From positions 1-64,000 of the forward strand of contig NZ_FUWW01000009.1 in the NCBI RefSeq assembly GCF_900167205.1: DNA of 64,000 nucleotides. The letters run 5' to 3'. Below are positions 1 through 7,463 of the stretch, in pieces. The notes below the pieces were generated by a model that worked only from the letters and a program-made list of their open reading frames with translations, was not told the origin of the DNA and did not search any database. Position 1 is the first letter of the stretch. Each line of letters opens with the position of its first letter. The stretch is from Eubacterium coprostanoligenes (lineage in GTDB: Bacteria > Bacillota > Clostridia > Oscillospirales > Acutalibacteraceae). The position numbers and the translations under genes were made by a program.

Positions 1-259
1 ACCGTACATTAGTGTAGCACAATTCATGGGATATCTCAAGGGAAAAAGCACATTGATGATTTTCGACCGACACGCAAATTTAAAGTATAAGTACGGCAAC
101 AGACATTTTTGGTGTAGGGGATACTATGTTGATACAGTCGGTCGAAACAAGAAAGTGATAGAAAAGTACATACAAAATCAACTTGAGGAAGATTTTGCAA
201 ATGACCAAATTTCACTTAAAGAGTATGTAGACCCGTTCACGGGTAACAAGAATAAGTAA
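1..259 (+). CDS. tnpA: IS200/IS605-family transposase TnpA, 3' part
   Basis: C-terminal end of an IS200-type TnpA, a Y1 HUH single-strand transposase. The reading frame is already open at base 2, reading PYISVAQFMGYLKGK, so the gene starts before the window and the ATG at 26 is internal. The stretch YLKGKS, LMIFDRHANLKYKYGNRHFWCRGYYVDTVG and the acidic tail are typical of the family. The HUH motif lies upstream and cannot be seen, so intactness is unknown. No tnpB or fanzor-like gene follows; hairpins of the element end lie just downstream. Confidence 0.88.
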   Translation, partial: PYISVAQFMGYLKGKSTLMIFDRHANLKYKYGNRHFWCRGYYVDTVGRNKKVIEKYIQNQLEEDFANDQISLKEYVDPFTGNKNK

Positions 260-405
260 GCAAAAGAAAAACAGCCCCACGAGAGGGGCTGCTTGAAACA
301 GTAATGCGATGGCAAACTTCAGTGCCGACTTTCAGAAAACAAGCCAGTAGGCGGCCCTTATAGGGCCTGTGCAAACCACCAGTTTAACTGGTGGTTATGA
401 TTTTA
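260..405 (+). mobile_element. Right end of IS200-like element with three hairpins
   Basis: The 3' flank of tnpA holds three inverted repeats: CAGCCCC/GGGGCTG at 272-291, GGCCCT/AGGGCC at 353-367, and AACCACCAGTT/AACTGGTGGTT at 374-396. The last is a near-perfect subterminal hairpin followed by TATGATT, as expected for the right end that TnpA recognises in single-stranded form. The exact cleavage site cannot be placed without an empty-site copy. The first hairpin may also terminate the transposase transcript. Confidence 0.6.
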
Positions 406-503
406 TATTGATATTATAAGCAAATAATGTTAAAATCAATAATAGGTCATTTTGGTGATTTTATAATCAAAATGGATTATTAAGTTCTCAAGGAGGATAA
501 AAA

Positions 504-1826
504 ATGGGTAATTCAAACAAAGAGAGTGTTGCACTTCAGCGACTTGCTACTCTTTTTGATGACGGCATTTTTACTGAAATTGAGCCATTCACAAAAGGTG
601 AAAATGGTGAGGTTGAAGTCGTTGCCGGTTACGGATATGTAAACGGTACCGAATGTTATGCTTTTGCGCAGGACAGTGATATAAACGGCGGTGCTGTTAC
701 TGTTGAGCAATGCTCAAAATTATTAAAAGTTTTTTCTTTGGCAAAAAAGACAGGATGCGGTATTGTCGGCATTTATGATTCAAATGGCGTTCAACTTACG
801 CAAGGCTTTGAAGTTCTCAATGCTTTTGGCGAAGTCGTAAAGTCGGCAACTATGCTTTCGGGTGTTGTTCCGCAGATTAGCGTTATCGCAGGTGCTTGCC
901 TGGGAACATCAGCTCTTATTGCAAATATGGCAGATGTTGTTGTTGCAAGCAAGGACAGTGATTTTTATATCACAGCACCAAGCGAAACAACAATCGAAGA
1001 AAGTGCACAAGCAGGAACAGTAGACATTATGTGTGATGATGTTGATTCTGCTATTTTGGAAGCAAAGAAGGTTGTTTGTATGCTTCCAAAGAACAATCTT
1101 TACAGTGCTCCGATGGTGGATTTTGAATATTCTGCACCATCTGTTTCGGCTGTTGAGGGCTGTTCTGTTGAAAATATTGTTGATTCTATCCTTGATTCAA
1201 CTCTTTCTGTTGAATTCAAAGCTGAATATGGCAAGAATGTAATCACAAAACTTGGCACTGTTGAGGGTTCAACAGTCGGCGTTGTCGCTTTTAACAATGA
1301 CGAAATTTGCCCTTGTTGTTCATATAAAGCAGAAGCAATGATTAAACTTTGTGATGCTTTCAACATTCCTGTTATTACTGTTGCAAATTCAACCGGTCTT
1401 ACTAAAGGTAAGGACGCACAAATGCTTGTTGCGGCAACAAAACTTACTACTGCTTATGCAAGCGCAACTTGTCCAAAAATCAGCTTGATTACAGGACAGG
1501 CAATCGGTGCTTCATATATCATTCTTGCAGGAAAAGGCGCAAATGCTGATGCAACTTTAGCTTGGGAAAATGCTGTTGCTTCTCCTCTTGATGTTGAAGC
1601 AGGCGTTGCATTCTTGTATAACGACAGACTTGCAAACGGTGAGGATAGAGCCAAACTTGAAGATGAATACAAGCAAACTGTCGGTTCTGTATACACAGCA
1701 GCTGCTTGCGGTGCGGTTGATGATGTATTTGCACCTGAAGAAACAAGAAATAAGGTTTCTCAGTATCTTGACATGCTCATGAACAAGAGAGAAACTACTG
1801 TTCCAAGAAAACATTCTGTTAAATAA
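504..1826 (+). CDS. Carboxyl transferase (AccA/AccD-like, transcarboxylase 12S-like) subunit
   Basis: 440 residues with two crotonase-like halves. An oxyanion-type segment VIAGACLGTSALIANMADVVV lies near residue 130 and a second one, GQAIGASYIILAGKGANAD, near residue 330. Family members (MmdA, PccB, transcarboxylase 12S) move carboxyl groups between acyl-CoA and biotin and are usually about 510 residues, so this one is short and divergent. It heads an operon with a biotin carrier (15 bases downstream) and a 5S/OadA-like subunit. A strong AGGAGG precedes the ATG. The acyl-CoA substrate (methylmalonyl-, acetyl- or another) cannot be read from sequence. Confidence 0.8.
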   Translation: MGNSNKESVALQRLATLFDDGIFTEIEPFTKGENGEVEVVAGYGYVNGTECYAFAQDSDINGGAVTVEQCSKLLKVFSLAKKTGCGIVGIYDSNGVQLTQGFEVLNAFGEVVKSATMLSGVVPQISVIAGACLGTSALIANMADVVVASKDSDFYITAPSETTIEESAQAGTVDIMCDDVDSAILEAKKVVCMLPKNNLYSAPMVDFEYSAPSVSAVEGCSVENIVDSILDSTLSVEFKAEYGKNVITKLGTVEGSTVGVVAFNNDEICPCCSYKAEAMIKLCDAFNIPVITVANSTGLTKGKDAQMLVAATKLTTAYASATCPKISLITGQAIGASYIILAGKGANADATLAWENAVASPLDVEAGVAFLYNDRLANGEDRAKLEDEYKQTVGSVYTAAACGAVDDVFAPEETRNKVSQYLDMLMNKRETTVPRKHSVK

Positions 1827-1841
1827 TCGGAGGACATAAAA

Positions 1842-2219
1842 ATGAAAAATTATACAATTACAGTTAACGGTACACCATACAATGTAACAGTTGAAGAGGG
1901 TAGTGCTTCTGCATCTGCTCCTGTTGTTTCAGCTCCGGCTCCTGCCGCAGCACCAGCTGCTCCTGCTCCTCAAGCTGCTCCAAAAGCAGCTCCTGCAGCT
2001 GCCGGCAGTGTTAAAGTTGATGCTCCAATGCCCGGTAACATTCTTGATGTTAAGGTTTCAAACGGCGCTTCTGTAAAGGCAGGTCAGGTACTTGTTATTC
2101 TTGAAGCAATGAAGATGGAAAATGAAATTGTTGCTCCTCAAGACGGCACTGTTGCTTCAGTTAATGTAAACAAGGGCGACACTGTGGAAGCAGGTCAAAC
2201 AATTATCACTTTGGCATAA
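1842..2219 (+). CDS. Biotin carboxyl carrier protein (biotin/lipoyl attachment)
   Basis: 125 residues in three parts: a short beta-strand N terminus, an Ala/Pro-rich flexible linker (about residues 27-50), and a C-terminal biotinyl domain. The biotin lysine is K91 in EAMKMENE. Such swinging-arm carriers (GcdC, MmdC, transcarboxylase 1.3S) shuttle CO2 between the two carboxyltransferase subunits encoded on either side. The ribosome binding site CGGAGG lies 9 bases before ATG. No biotin carboxylase (AccC) is encoded in this window, so the operon alone would move carboxyl groups rather than fix bicarbonate. Confidence 0.92.
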   Translation: MKNYTITVNGTPYNVTVEEGSASASAPVVSAPAPAAAPAAPAPQAAPKAAPAAAGSVKVDAPMPGNILDVKVSNGASVKAGQVLVILEAMKMENEIVAPQDGTVASVNVNKGDTVEAGQTIITLA

Positions 2220-2229
2220 GAGGTGCACT

Positions 2230-3627
2230 ATGGCTAAAATAGGAATTACAGAAACTGTTTTGCGTGATGCACATCAGTCTTTGATTGCAACTCGTATGAG
2301 AACAGAAGAATTTGTAGATATTCTTCCTCAAATGGACAAAATCGGTTATCATTCTTTGGAATGTTGGGGCGGTGCAACATTTGATGCTTGCCTTCGTTTC
2401 CTTGATGAAGACCCGTGGGAAAGACTTCGTACTATCAGAAAGAAATGCCCTGATACAAAACTTCAAATGCTTTTCAGAGGTCAAAATATGCTCGGCTACC
2501 GTCACTACAGTGATGAAGTTGTAGATTATTTTGTTAAGAAAAGTATTGATAACGGTATTGATATTCTTCGTATTTTTGATGCGCTTAATGATGTTCGTAA
2601 CCTTGAAACAGCTATTAACGCAGCTAATAAATACGGCGGACATGTTCAAGCGGCTATTTCATACACAACAGGTCCTGTTTTTGATGTTGACTACTATTGT
2701 CACTATGCAAAACAGCTTGAAAATGCAGGTGCTTCATCAATCTGTATTAAGGATATGGCAGGTCTTTTGACTCCTTACGGAACTTACGATTTGGTTAAGG
2801 CTCTTAAAGAAACCGTTAACATTCCGATTCAACTTCACACTCACTACACTTCAGGTCTTGCTTCAATGGTTCTTCTCAAAGGTATTGAAGCAGGTGTTGA
2901 TGTAATCGACACAGCAATGTCGCCGCTCGCAATGGGAACTTCTCATCCTGCAACAGAATCGATGGTTGCTGCTCTTAAGGGCACAGAATACGACACAGAG
3001 CTTGACCTCAAGGCATTGAGTGAAGTTAGAGATTTCTTTGCACCGCTTCGTCAAAAGTATCTTGACAATGGACTTCTTGATCCAAAGATGCTCGGCGTTG
3101 ATGCAAATACTCTTCTTTATCAAGTACCGGGCGGTATGCTTTCAAACCTTAACAGCCAGCTTAAGCAAGCAGGCAAAGAGGATCAACTTGAAGAAGTTCT
3201 CGCTGAAGTTCCTCGTGTTCGTAAGGATGCAGGATACCCGCCACTTGTAACTCCGTCATCACAAATCGTTGGTACACAGGCTGTATTCAATGTCATTATG
3301 GGCGAAAGATATAAGATGGTAACAAAAGAATTTAAGGATTTGGTTGCCGGCAAATACGGCGCAACGCCTTGTAAGATTGATCCTGAATTCCAAAAGAAGA
3401 TTGTCGGCGATGATGAGATTATCACTTGTCGTCCGGCAGATTTGCTTAATGATACTATCGAGCAGTTCAAGAGCGAAATCTCTGAATACTATGAGCAGGA
3501 AGAAGATGTATTGTCTTATGCTCAATTCGGTCAGGTTGCCGTTAAATTCTTTGAAAAGAGAAGAGATAAAAAATACGGACTTGACGGAAAGCACGATAAT
3601 ATCGAAACAAAGGTTCATCCGGTATAA
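2230..3627 (+). CDS. Oxaloacetate decarboxylase alpha / transcarboxylase 5S-like subunit
   Basis: 465 residues, a TIM-barrel carboxyltransferase of the pyruvate carboxylase/OadA/5S family. Visible signature residues are R12-D13 and Q16 (LRDAHQS), the metal-site lysine K174 in ICIKDMAG, and the HTH metal ligands at 203-205. It uses biotin-bound CO2 to interconvert pyruvate and oxaloacetate. It ends without the Ala/Pro-rich biotinyl domain of classic OadA, which is supplied in trans by the preceding gene. No membrane beta subunit (OadB/GcdB) follows, which favours transcarboxylase over a sodium-pumping decarboxylase. A terminator follows the stop. Confidence 0.88.
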   Translation: MAKIGITETVLRDAHQSLIATRMRTEEFVDILPQMDKIGYHSLECWGGATFDACLRFLDEDPWERLRTIRKKCPDTKLQMLFRGQNMLGYRHYSDEVVDYFVKKSIDNGIDILRIFDALNDVRNLETAINAANKYGGHVQAAISYTTGPVFDVDYYCHYAKQLENAGASSICIKDMAGLLTPYGTYDLVKALKETVNIPIQLHTHYTSGLASMVLLKGIEAGVDVIDTAMSPLAMGTSHPATESMVAALKGTEYDTELDLKALSEVRDFFAPLRQKYLDNGLLDPKMLGVDANTLLYQVPGGMLSNLNSQLKQAGKEDQLEEVLAEVPRVRKDAGYPPLVTPSSQIVGTQAVFNVIMGERYKMVTKEFKDLVAGKYGATPCKIDPEFQKKIVGDDEIITCRPADLLNDTIEQFKSEISEYYEQEEDVLSYAQFGQVAVKFFEKRRDKKYGLDGKHDNIETKVHPV

Positions 3628-3639
3628 TAACAAAACATT

Positions 3640-3669
3640 AACAGCACTCTTGACGGAGTGCTGTTTTTT
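3640..3669 (+). terminator. Intrinsic terminator of the carboxyltransferase operon
   Basis: CAGCACTC/GAGTGCTG stem with a 6-base loop followed by six T, 14 bases after the stop of the 5S-like gene. Confidence 0.9.
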
Positions 3670-3715
3670 ATGTATTATGTAAATAACAGATATTTAATGA
3701 TTGGAGATGATTGTA

Positions 3716-5158
3716 TTGAAAAAATTATGGTGTTTAGTTTTATCATTGATTATGATTGTAGGTATCACTTCACCTATTGTTGTTTATGCTCGCACAAAAT
3801 CATACCAAACACACGCTAATTTAATCCAGGAAGGGGATTATTCTTGCGCAGATATCAGTGCCCAATCTATTTCTGTTGATACAAATACATTGAGTGAAGC
3901 AGAAAATACAATTTATCAAAGTCTTATGGAATGTGAAACTTTTTTTAATGTTGCTAAATATCAAATTCCGTTGAGCGAATTTAATATTATATATTCAAAT
4001 GTTATAAATAATCATCCTGAATTATTTTATGTATCAAGCAATATCAGCTACACGTATCTTGAAAATCCGTTTCCGCATGCTTCTTCTGTTTATCCGGTAT
4101 ATACAATGTCACAAAACGAAATTGCATCAGCAAAGATTGATTTTGATAATGAATTAAATCGTATTATTTCTAAGACAGATAACACAATGACGGATTTGCA
4201 AAAAGCATTAACAGTTCATGATTATATATGCAGTTTGGCAATATATCCAAATATAGATAATAATAATGATAAGGATGTTTATCATTCGGCATATGGCTTT
4301 GTCAAAGACAGAAAAATTGTTTGTGCAGGATATGCACTCATTTATTCAGCTGTTATGAATAAGTTGAACATTCCTTGCCGTTATGTTATTTCAGACAAAA
4401 TGAGCCACGCTTGGAATGCAATTTTTATCGACAACAAATGGTACAATGTTGATTTGACTTGGGATGACACTTCTTATTGCAGTACAAATGAAAATGATAT
4501 GAGCAAATTTTCTCATACTAATTTTTTGAAAAGCCAAAGTGATTTTGAAACAAACAGAGGACACTATGATATAAAATATCCTGCCGGAATCGAGTGCACC
4601 GACGCCACCTATGATAACGCTTTCTGGAATAATTATATTTCAAATATATATACATATAAAGGTGATTATTATTATATCGACCTCGACAAAGATAATTTTT
4701 TAATCAATATTGTCAAAAGAGATTTGAACGGAAACACAACAATTATTAATAAAAATAATTATCTATGTGTATATGCAAAATATAGCAACGGTACATTTTC
4801 TCCATACGGCTATATGGTAAAAATAGACGATATTTTTTATTTTACAGCATCGGATAATACTTCCTCACACCTCTATTGCTATGATTTGTTGACAAATAAG
4901 GAGTATAAGTTTAAAGATTTTTCAGTTCAAAATGCAGTTCTCGGCGAAATAGACGGAACCCTCTATTATACACTGACTAATGACAATCGTAACTATAAAT
5001 GTCTTGATAGGCTTGAAATGTTTGACAATTTATACCATGCTACTCCAACAAATCAAGAGTATAGTCCTTATATTGACACAAACAGAGATGGAATTATAAA
5101 CGCAAAAGACTATGCTTCTATATATTTTTCACAAAAAAATAAACAAATTATTAACTAA
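3716..5158 (+). CDS. Secreted transglutaminase-like protein with dockerin-like EF-hand tail
   Basis: TTG start at 3716 chosen because GGAG lies 9 bases upstream; it yields MKKLWCLVLSLIMIVG followed by an Ala-type signal-peptide cleavage region. A transglutaminase/protease-like core carries a Cys-His-Asp set at about C203 (IVCAGYALIYS), H232 (SHAWNAI) and D246 (WYNVDLTWDD). A beta-rich region of unknown function follows. The tail contains DTNRDGIINAKDYASI, one calcium-binding loop of a type I dockerin; a full dockerin has two, so docking to a cohesin is unproven. The protein probably acts outside the cell on peptides or the wall, possibly with a scaffoldin. Confidence 0.82.
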   Translation: MKKLWCLVLSLIMIVGITSPIVVYARTKSYQTHANLIQEGDYSCADISAQSISVDTNTLSEAENTIYQSLMECETFFNVAKYQIPLSEFNIIYSNVINNHPELFYVSSNISYTYLENPFPHASSVYPVYTMSQNEIASAKIDFDNELNRIISKTDNTMTDLQKALTVHDYICSLAIYPNIDNNNDKDVYHSAYGFVKDRKIVCAGYALIYSAVMNKLNIPCRYVISDKMSHAWNAIFIDNKWYNVDLTWDDTSYCSTNENDMSKFSHTNFLKSQSDFETNRGHYDIKYPAGIECTDATYDNAFWNNYISNIYTYKGDYYYIDLDKDNFLINIVKRDLNGNTTIINKNNYLCVYAKYSNGTFSPYGYMVKIDDIFYFTASDNTSSHLYCYDLLTNKEYKFKDFSVQNAVLGEIDGTLYYTLTNDNRNYKCLDRLEMFDNLYHATPTNQEYSPYIDTNRDGIINAKDYASIYFSQKNKQIIN

Positions 5159-5227
5159 TCTTATTGACGAATGGTAAATTTTGTAGTAGAATAGTAGCGT
5201 TAAAATAATTTAGATACGGAGGGTATT

Positions 5228-6247
5228 ATGAACGTATTGATTTTCGGCGGTACCGGACTTCTTGGCTCGGCAGCTGCACAAATTTTTATTGACAGAGGAC
5301 ATAAGGTAAAGACTATTGCTCTTCCTCCTCTTCCGGAAGGTGCTCCAATTCCAGAGGAAATGGAAATTGAATTTGGTAACTTCCTTGAACTCACAGACGA
5401 AGAACTTGAAAAGGCTATGACAGGCGTTGATGCTTTTGTTTACGCTGCAGGTGTAGACGAAAGAGTAGAATTCCCGGCTCCTGTTTATGATGCTTATAAG
5501 AAGTTCAACATTGACCCTGTTGACAGATGTCTTGCTATGGCAAAGAAGTGTGGCGTTAAGCGTTGCGTTGTCCTTGGTTCATATTTTGCATGGCTTGCAA
5601 AGGATCGTCCTGATATGAAGCTCTGCGAAAAGCACCCTTATATCCGTTCAAGAATCGACCAGGAAAATGTTGCATTCAAGTATGCTGACGACGATATGGG
5701 CGTAGCAGTTCTTGAGCTTCCATACATCTTTGGTACACAGCCGGGCAGAAGACCTGTTTGGGTTATCCTTATTGAGCAGCTTCAAAGATTTGAAAAGATG
5801 CCTTTCACAATGTATCCAAAGGGAGGCACAGCAATGCTTACAGTTCGCCAGGTTGGTGAAGCTATCGTTGGTGCTGCTGAGCAAGTTAAGGGCGCAAGAG
5901 CTTATGGTATTTCTTGCTACAACCTTACTTGGAGAGAATTCCTTAAGATCGTTTACAGAGCTATGGATGGCATTCCTGACAGAAAGATTGTTGATGTTCC
6001 AAAGTGGACATTCCAGGCTTTCGGTCTTGTTATGAGAAAAGACTATGCAAAGAGAAATGTTGATTCAGGTATCGATCCTGTAGGACTTGCAGACATTATG
6101 GGCATGAATCTCTTCATCCCAACAGATGACACAAAGGAACTCGGATGTACTCCTGACGACATCGAAGCAGCTATCTTTGATTCTATCACACTTTCAAAGG
6201 CTTCATTTGAAGGTAAGGCAAAGCTCCTCGATATGAAGGGTGAGTAA
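5228..6247 (+). CDS. NAD(P)-dependent epimerase/dehydratase family (extended SDR)
   Basis: 339 residues. The N-terminal Rossmann motif GGTGLLGSAAA (residues 7-17) marks NAD(P) binding, and the body resembles NAD-dependent epimerase/NmrA-type proteins. The usual catalytic YxxxK is not obvious; a SYFAWLA segment occupies that area. The substrate is therefore unassigned. GGAGG precedes the ATG. It appears monocistronic, with its own terminator at 6271-6299. Codon use is richer in GCT/CTT/AAG than its neighbours, suggesting high expression. Confidence 0.78.
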   Translation: MNVLIFGGTGLLGSAAAQIFIDRGHKVKTIALPPLPEGAPIPEEMEIEFGNFLELTDEELEKAMTGVDAFVYAAGVDERVEFPAPVYDAYKKFNIDPVDRCLAMAKKCGVKRCVVLGSYFAWLAKDRPDMKLCEKHPYIRSRIDQENVAFKYADDDMGVAVLELPYIFGTQPGRRPVWVILIEQLQRFEKMPFTMYPKGGTAMLTVRQVGEAIVGAAEQVKGARAYGISCYNLTWREFLKIVYRAMDGIPDRKIVDVPKWTFQAFGLVMRKDYAKRNVDSGIDPVGLADIMGMNLFIPTDDTKELGCTPDDIEAAIFDSITLSKASFEGKAKLLDMKGE

Positions 6248-6270
6248 TCCTGAATTAAAATACATATTTT

Positions 6271-6299
6271 AGCGGATAGGGAAACCTATCCGTTTTTTA
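6271..6299 (+). terminator. Intrinsic terminator of the epimerase-like gene
   Basis: CGGATAGG/CCTATCCG stem with GAAA tetraloop, followed by TTTTTTATTT. Confidence 0.9.
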
Positions 6300-6308
6300 T
6301 TTGTGGAT

Positions 6309-6342
6309 AAAAAATAAACCCAAGTATAAAACTTGAGTTTAT
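6309..6342 (-). terminator. Intrinsic terminator of the 6S RNA candidate
   Basis: Read on minus: ATAAACTCAAGT/ACTTGGGTTTAT stem then TTTTTT. The stem contains a G-U pair only on the minus strand (C-A on plus), supporting minus-strand transcription. Confidence 0.7.
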
Positions 6343-6349
6343 AAAATAT

Positions 6350-6532
6350 CCACACATCCGCCTATGCCGAATATAACCTGCTGTTAAACGCAGGTGGGCA
6401 CCACCCAATAAATTTTGTGCTCCCAGCGTCCTGCAAAAGCAGGGAGGTCTGCATTCCCATAAATCGGAGTCTGGTTCCCTAAATATAAAAATTGTTCGGG
6501 TTATTTAGGCGATAGGTTGCCGAGATGCGCAG
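6350..6532 (-). ncRNA. ssrS: Probable 6S RNA (ssrS)
   Basis: An unexplained 183-base segment between the DUF1292 stop and the terminator. Read on minus, the ends pair: CTGCGCATC (6532-6524) with GATGTGTGG (6358-6350), then CCTATCGCC with GGCATAGG, giving a long closing stem. The G-U pairs in it become C-A on plus, so the RNA lies on minus. The 3' part contains GGTGCCCACCTGC, a hairpin to GCAGGTT and CGGCATAGGCGG, a pattern I associate with 6S RNAs, which bind housekeeping RNA polymerase. A TAATAT -10-like box is at 6541-6536. Length suits 6S. The family call rests on memory, not a covariance search. Confidence 0.6.
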
Positions 6533-6565
6533 ACAATATTAATTTATGTAATAACTATTCAATTA

Positions 6566-6883
6566 TTACTGTTCAGGTTCAAAATATTCAACATCGAATT
6601 TTTCTTCAACCTTTGCCATAAGAATATCGGAAATTTGCTCATATTCCATTTCGTCTTGAATTTCCTCAAGGAATTCGTCGCCGTTTTCATCTTCAACAAC
6701 CTTAAGAATAATTACTTCATAATCAGCGTCAACGATTTCTTCAGCGGTGTCGTGATATTCTGTAATAGCAACATAAACATCATCGTCTGTTTCGTATCTT
6801 TCAAGAAGTTCAAAGACAATTTCGTTTCCGTCTTCATCTGTAACAGAGAGAAGATCAGGTTCGTAGATTTCTTCGTTTTCCAT
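6566..6883 (-). CDS. DUF1292 family protein (YrzB-like)
   Basis: 105 very acidic residues, soluble, starting MENEEIYEPDLLSVTDEDGNE and matching the small DUF1292 family common in Firmicutes. Its function is unknown. In many relatives it follows the alaS-ireB-yqgF cluster; here it stands alone and precedes the 6S RNA candidate. GAGGTG lies 6 bases before ATG. Confidence 0.85.
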   Translation of the reverse strand: MENEEIYEPDLLSVTDEDGNEIVFELLERYETDDDVYVAITEYHDTAEEIVDADYEVIILKVVEDENGDEFLEEIQDEMEYEQISDILMAKVEEKFDVEYFEPEQ

Positions 6884-6993
6884 AATTACACCTCATTTCT
6901 GCTCTTATTATAATATTAATATATAAATTAGTCAATAGGGAACATTCATTTGTAACTTTTTACATATTTTTTATATTTTTTTGAAAAAAACTA

Positions 6994-7022
6994 TTGACAA
7001 TCACCAAAAGGTGTGCTATTAT
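6994..7022 (+). promoter_or_regulatory. Consensus sigma-A promoter of the orphan RNA
   Basis: TTGACA (6994-6999), 17-base spacer, TATTAT (7017-7022). The predicted start is near 7029. This is one of the strongest promoter matches in the window, yet no conventional gene follows on this strand. Confidence 0.85.
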
Positions 7023-7069
7023 TTAGTTGAACTTAAGGATAGTTCGATAATCGAAAGGAGGCTGGAGAT

Positions 7070-7117
7070 ATGAAACTTCAGATTGATACACCAGCCACCT
7101 ATATAGTATCCCAATAG
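7070..7117 (+). CDS. Possible 15-residue peptide MKLQIDTPATYIVSQ
   Basis: ATG at 7070 preceded by AAAGGAGG with 8 bases between GGAGG and ATG, ideal for translation. The stop is TAG at 7115. The ribosome site and start are bracketed by a hairpin (GGCTGG with CCAGCC) that could hide them. No signal peptide or membrane segment. It could be a regulatory leader peptide, a microprotein, or simply sequence that must fold. Confidence 0.35.
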   Translation: MKLQIDTPATYIVSQ

Positions 7118-7316
7118 ATAACGGAACTTTTTCAATCGAGATTATTAAAACGGAATTAATAACCGATTGAGCATCTTATGAGATATTAATTAGTTATTGC
7201 AGGGTTGGGTATAATACTTGTAGGTGTCGAAAAAAGTGAATAGTAAGGATATATAAGATTATCATCCTGCAGATAGTCAGAGTAGATGGCTCTTAAAATT
7301 CAAACAAATTTATTGT

Positions 7317-7440
7317 GAGGTAAACTCCAATGTACTAAGTATTATCTTTTTGGATTTTAATTCTAAGATAAAGAGGTAAATTCCAATGGGCTAAGAAATT
7401 TCAAATTAGTTTGATTTGAGGTACGGTCCGATGTACAATT
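7317..7440 (+). repeat. Three spaced copies of a 23-base motif with tiny start-stop ORFs
   Basis: Copies at 7317-7339, 7373-7395 and 7418-7440. The first two agree at 20 of 23 positions, the third at 16 of 23 with the first. Each begins GAGGTA, has TCC, then ATG 9 bases after GAGG. The ATGs open ORFs of one or two further codons: ATG TAC TAA, ATG GGC TAA, and ATG TAC AAT TAA. Hairpins TATCTT/AAGATA and TCAAA/TTTGA separate the copies. They may be tandem protein- or ribosome-binding modules. Confidence 0.65.
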
Positions 7441-7463
7441 AAAATTAAATAATAAGGAAATAG

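Noticed and set aside
2206-2649. 147-codon minus-strand ORF
   Set aside because: Lies wholly inside the 5S-like carboxyltransferase gene, has no ribosome site, and shows no domain; a shadow of codon bias.
5416-5955. Idea that long antisense frames reflect real overlapping genes
   Set aside because: Long antisense frames recur throughout AT-rich coding regions here (for example opposite cysE and priA) and none has ribosome sites or recognisable domains.
6302-6354. TGTGGATAA and TATCCACA look like paired DnaA boxes
   Set aside because: They are the outer arms of the 6S RNA closing region and terminator hairpin; only two copies, no AT-rich unwinding region and no dnaA or dnaN nearby.
6361-6535. 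Plus-strand structured RNA downstream of the epimerase gene
   Set aside because: The main stems need C-A mismatches on plus but have G-U pairs on minus, and the T tract is on minus.
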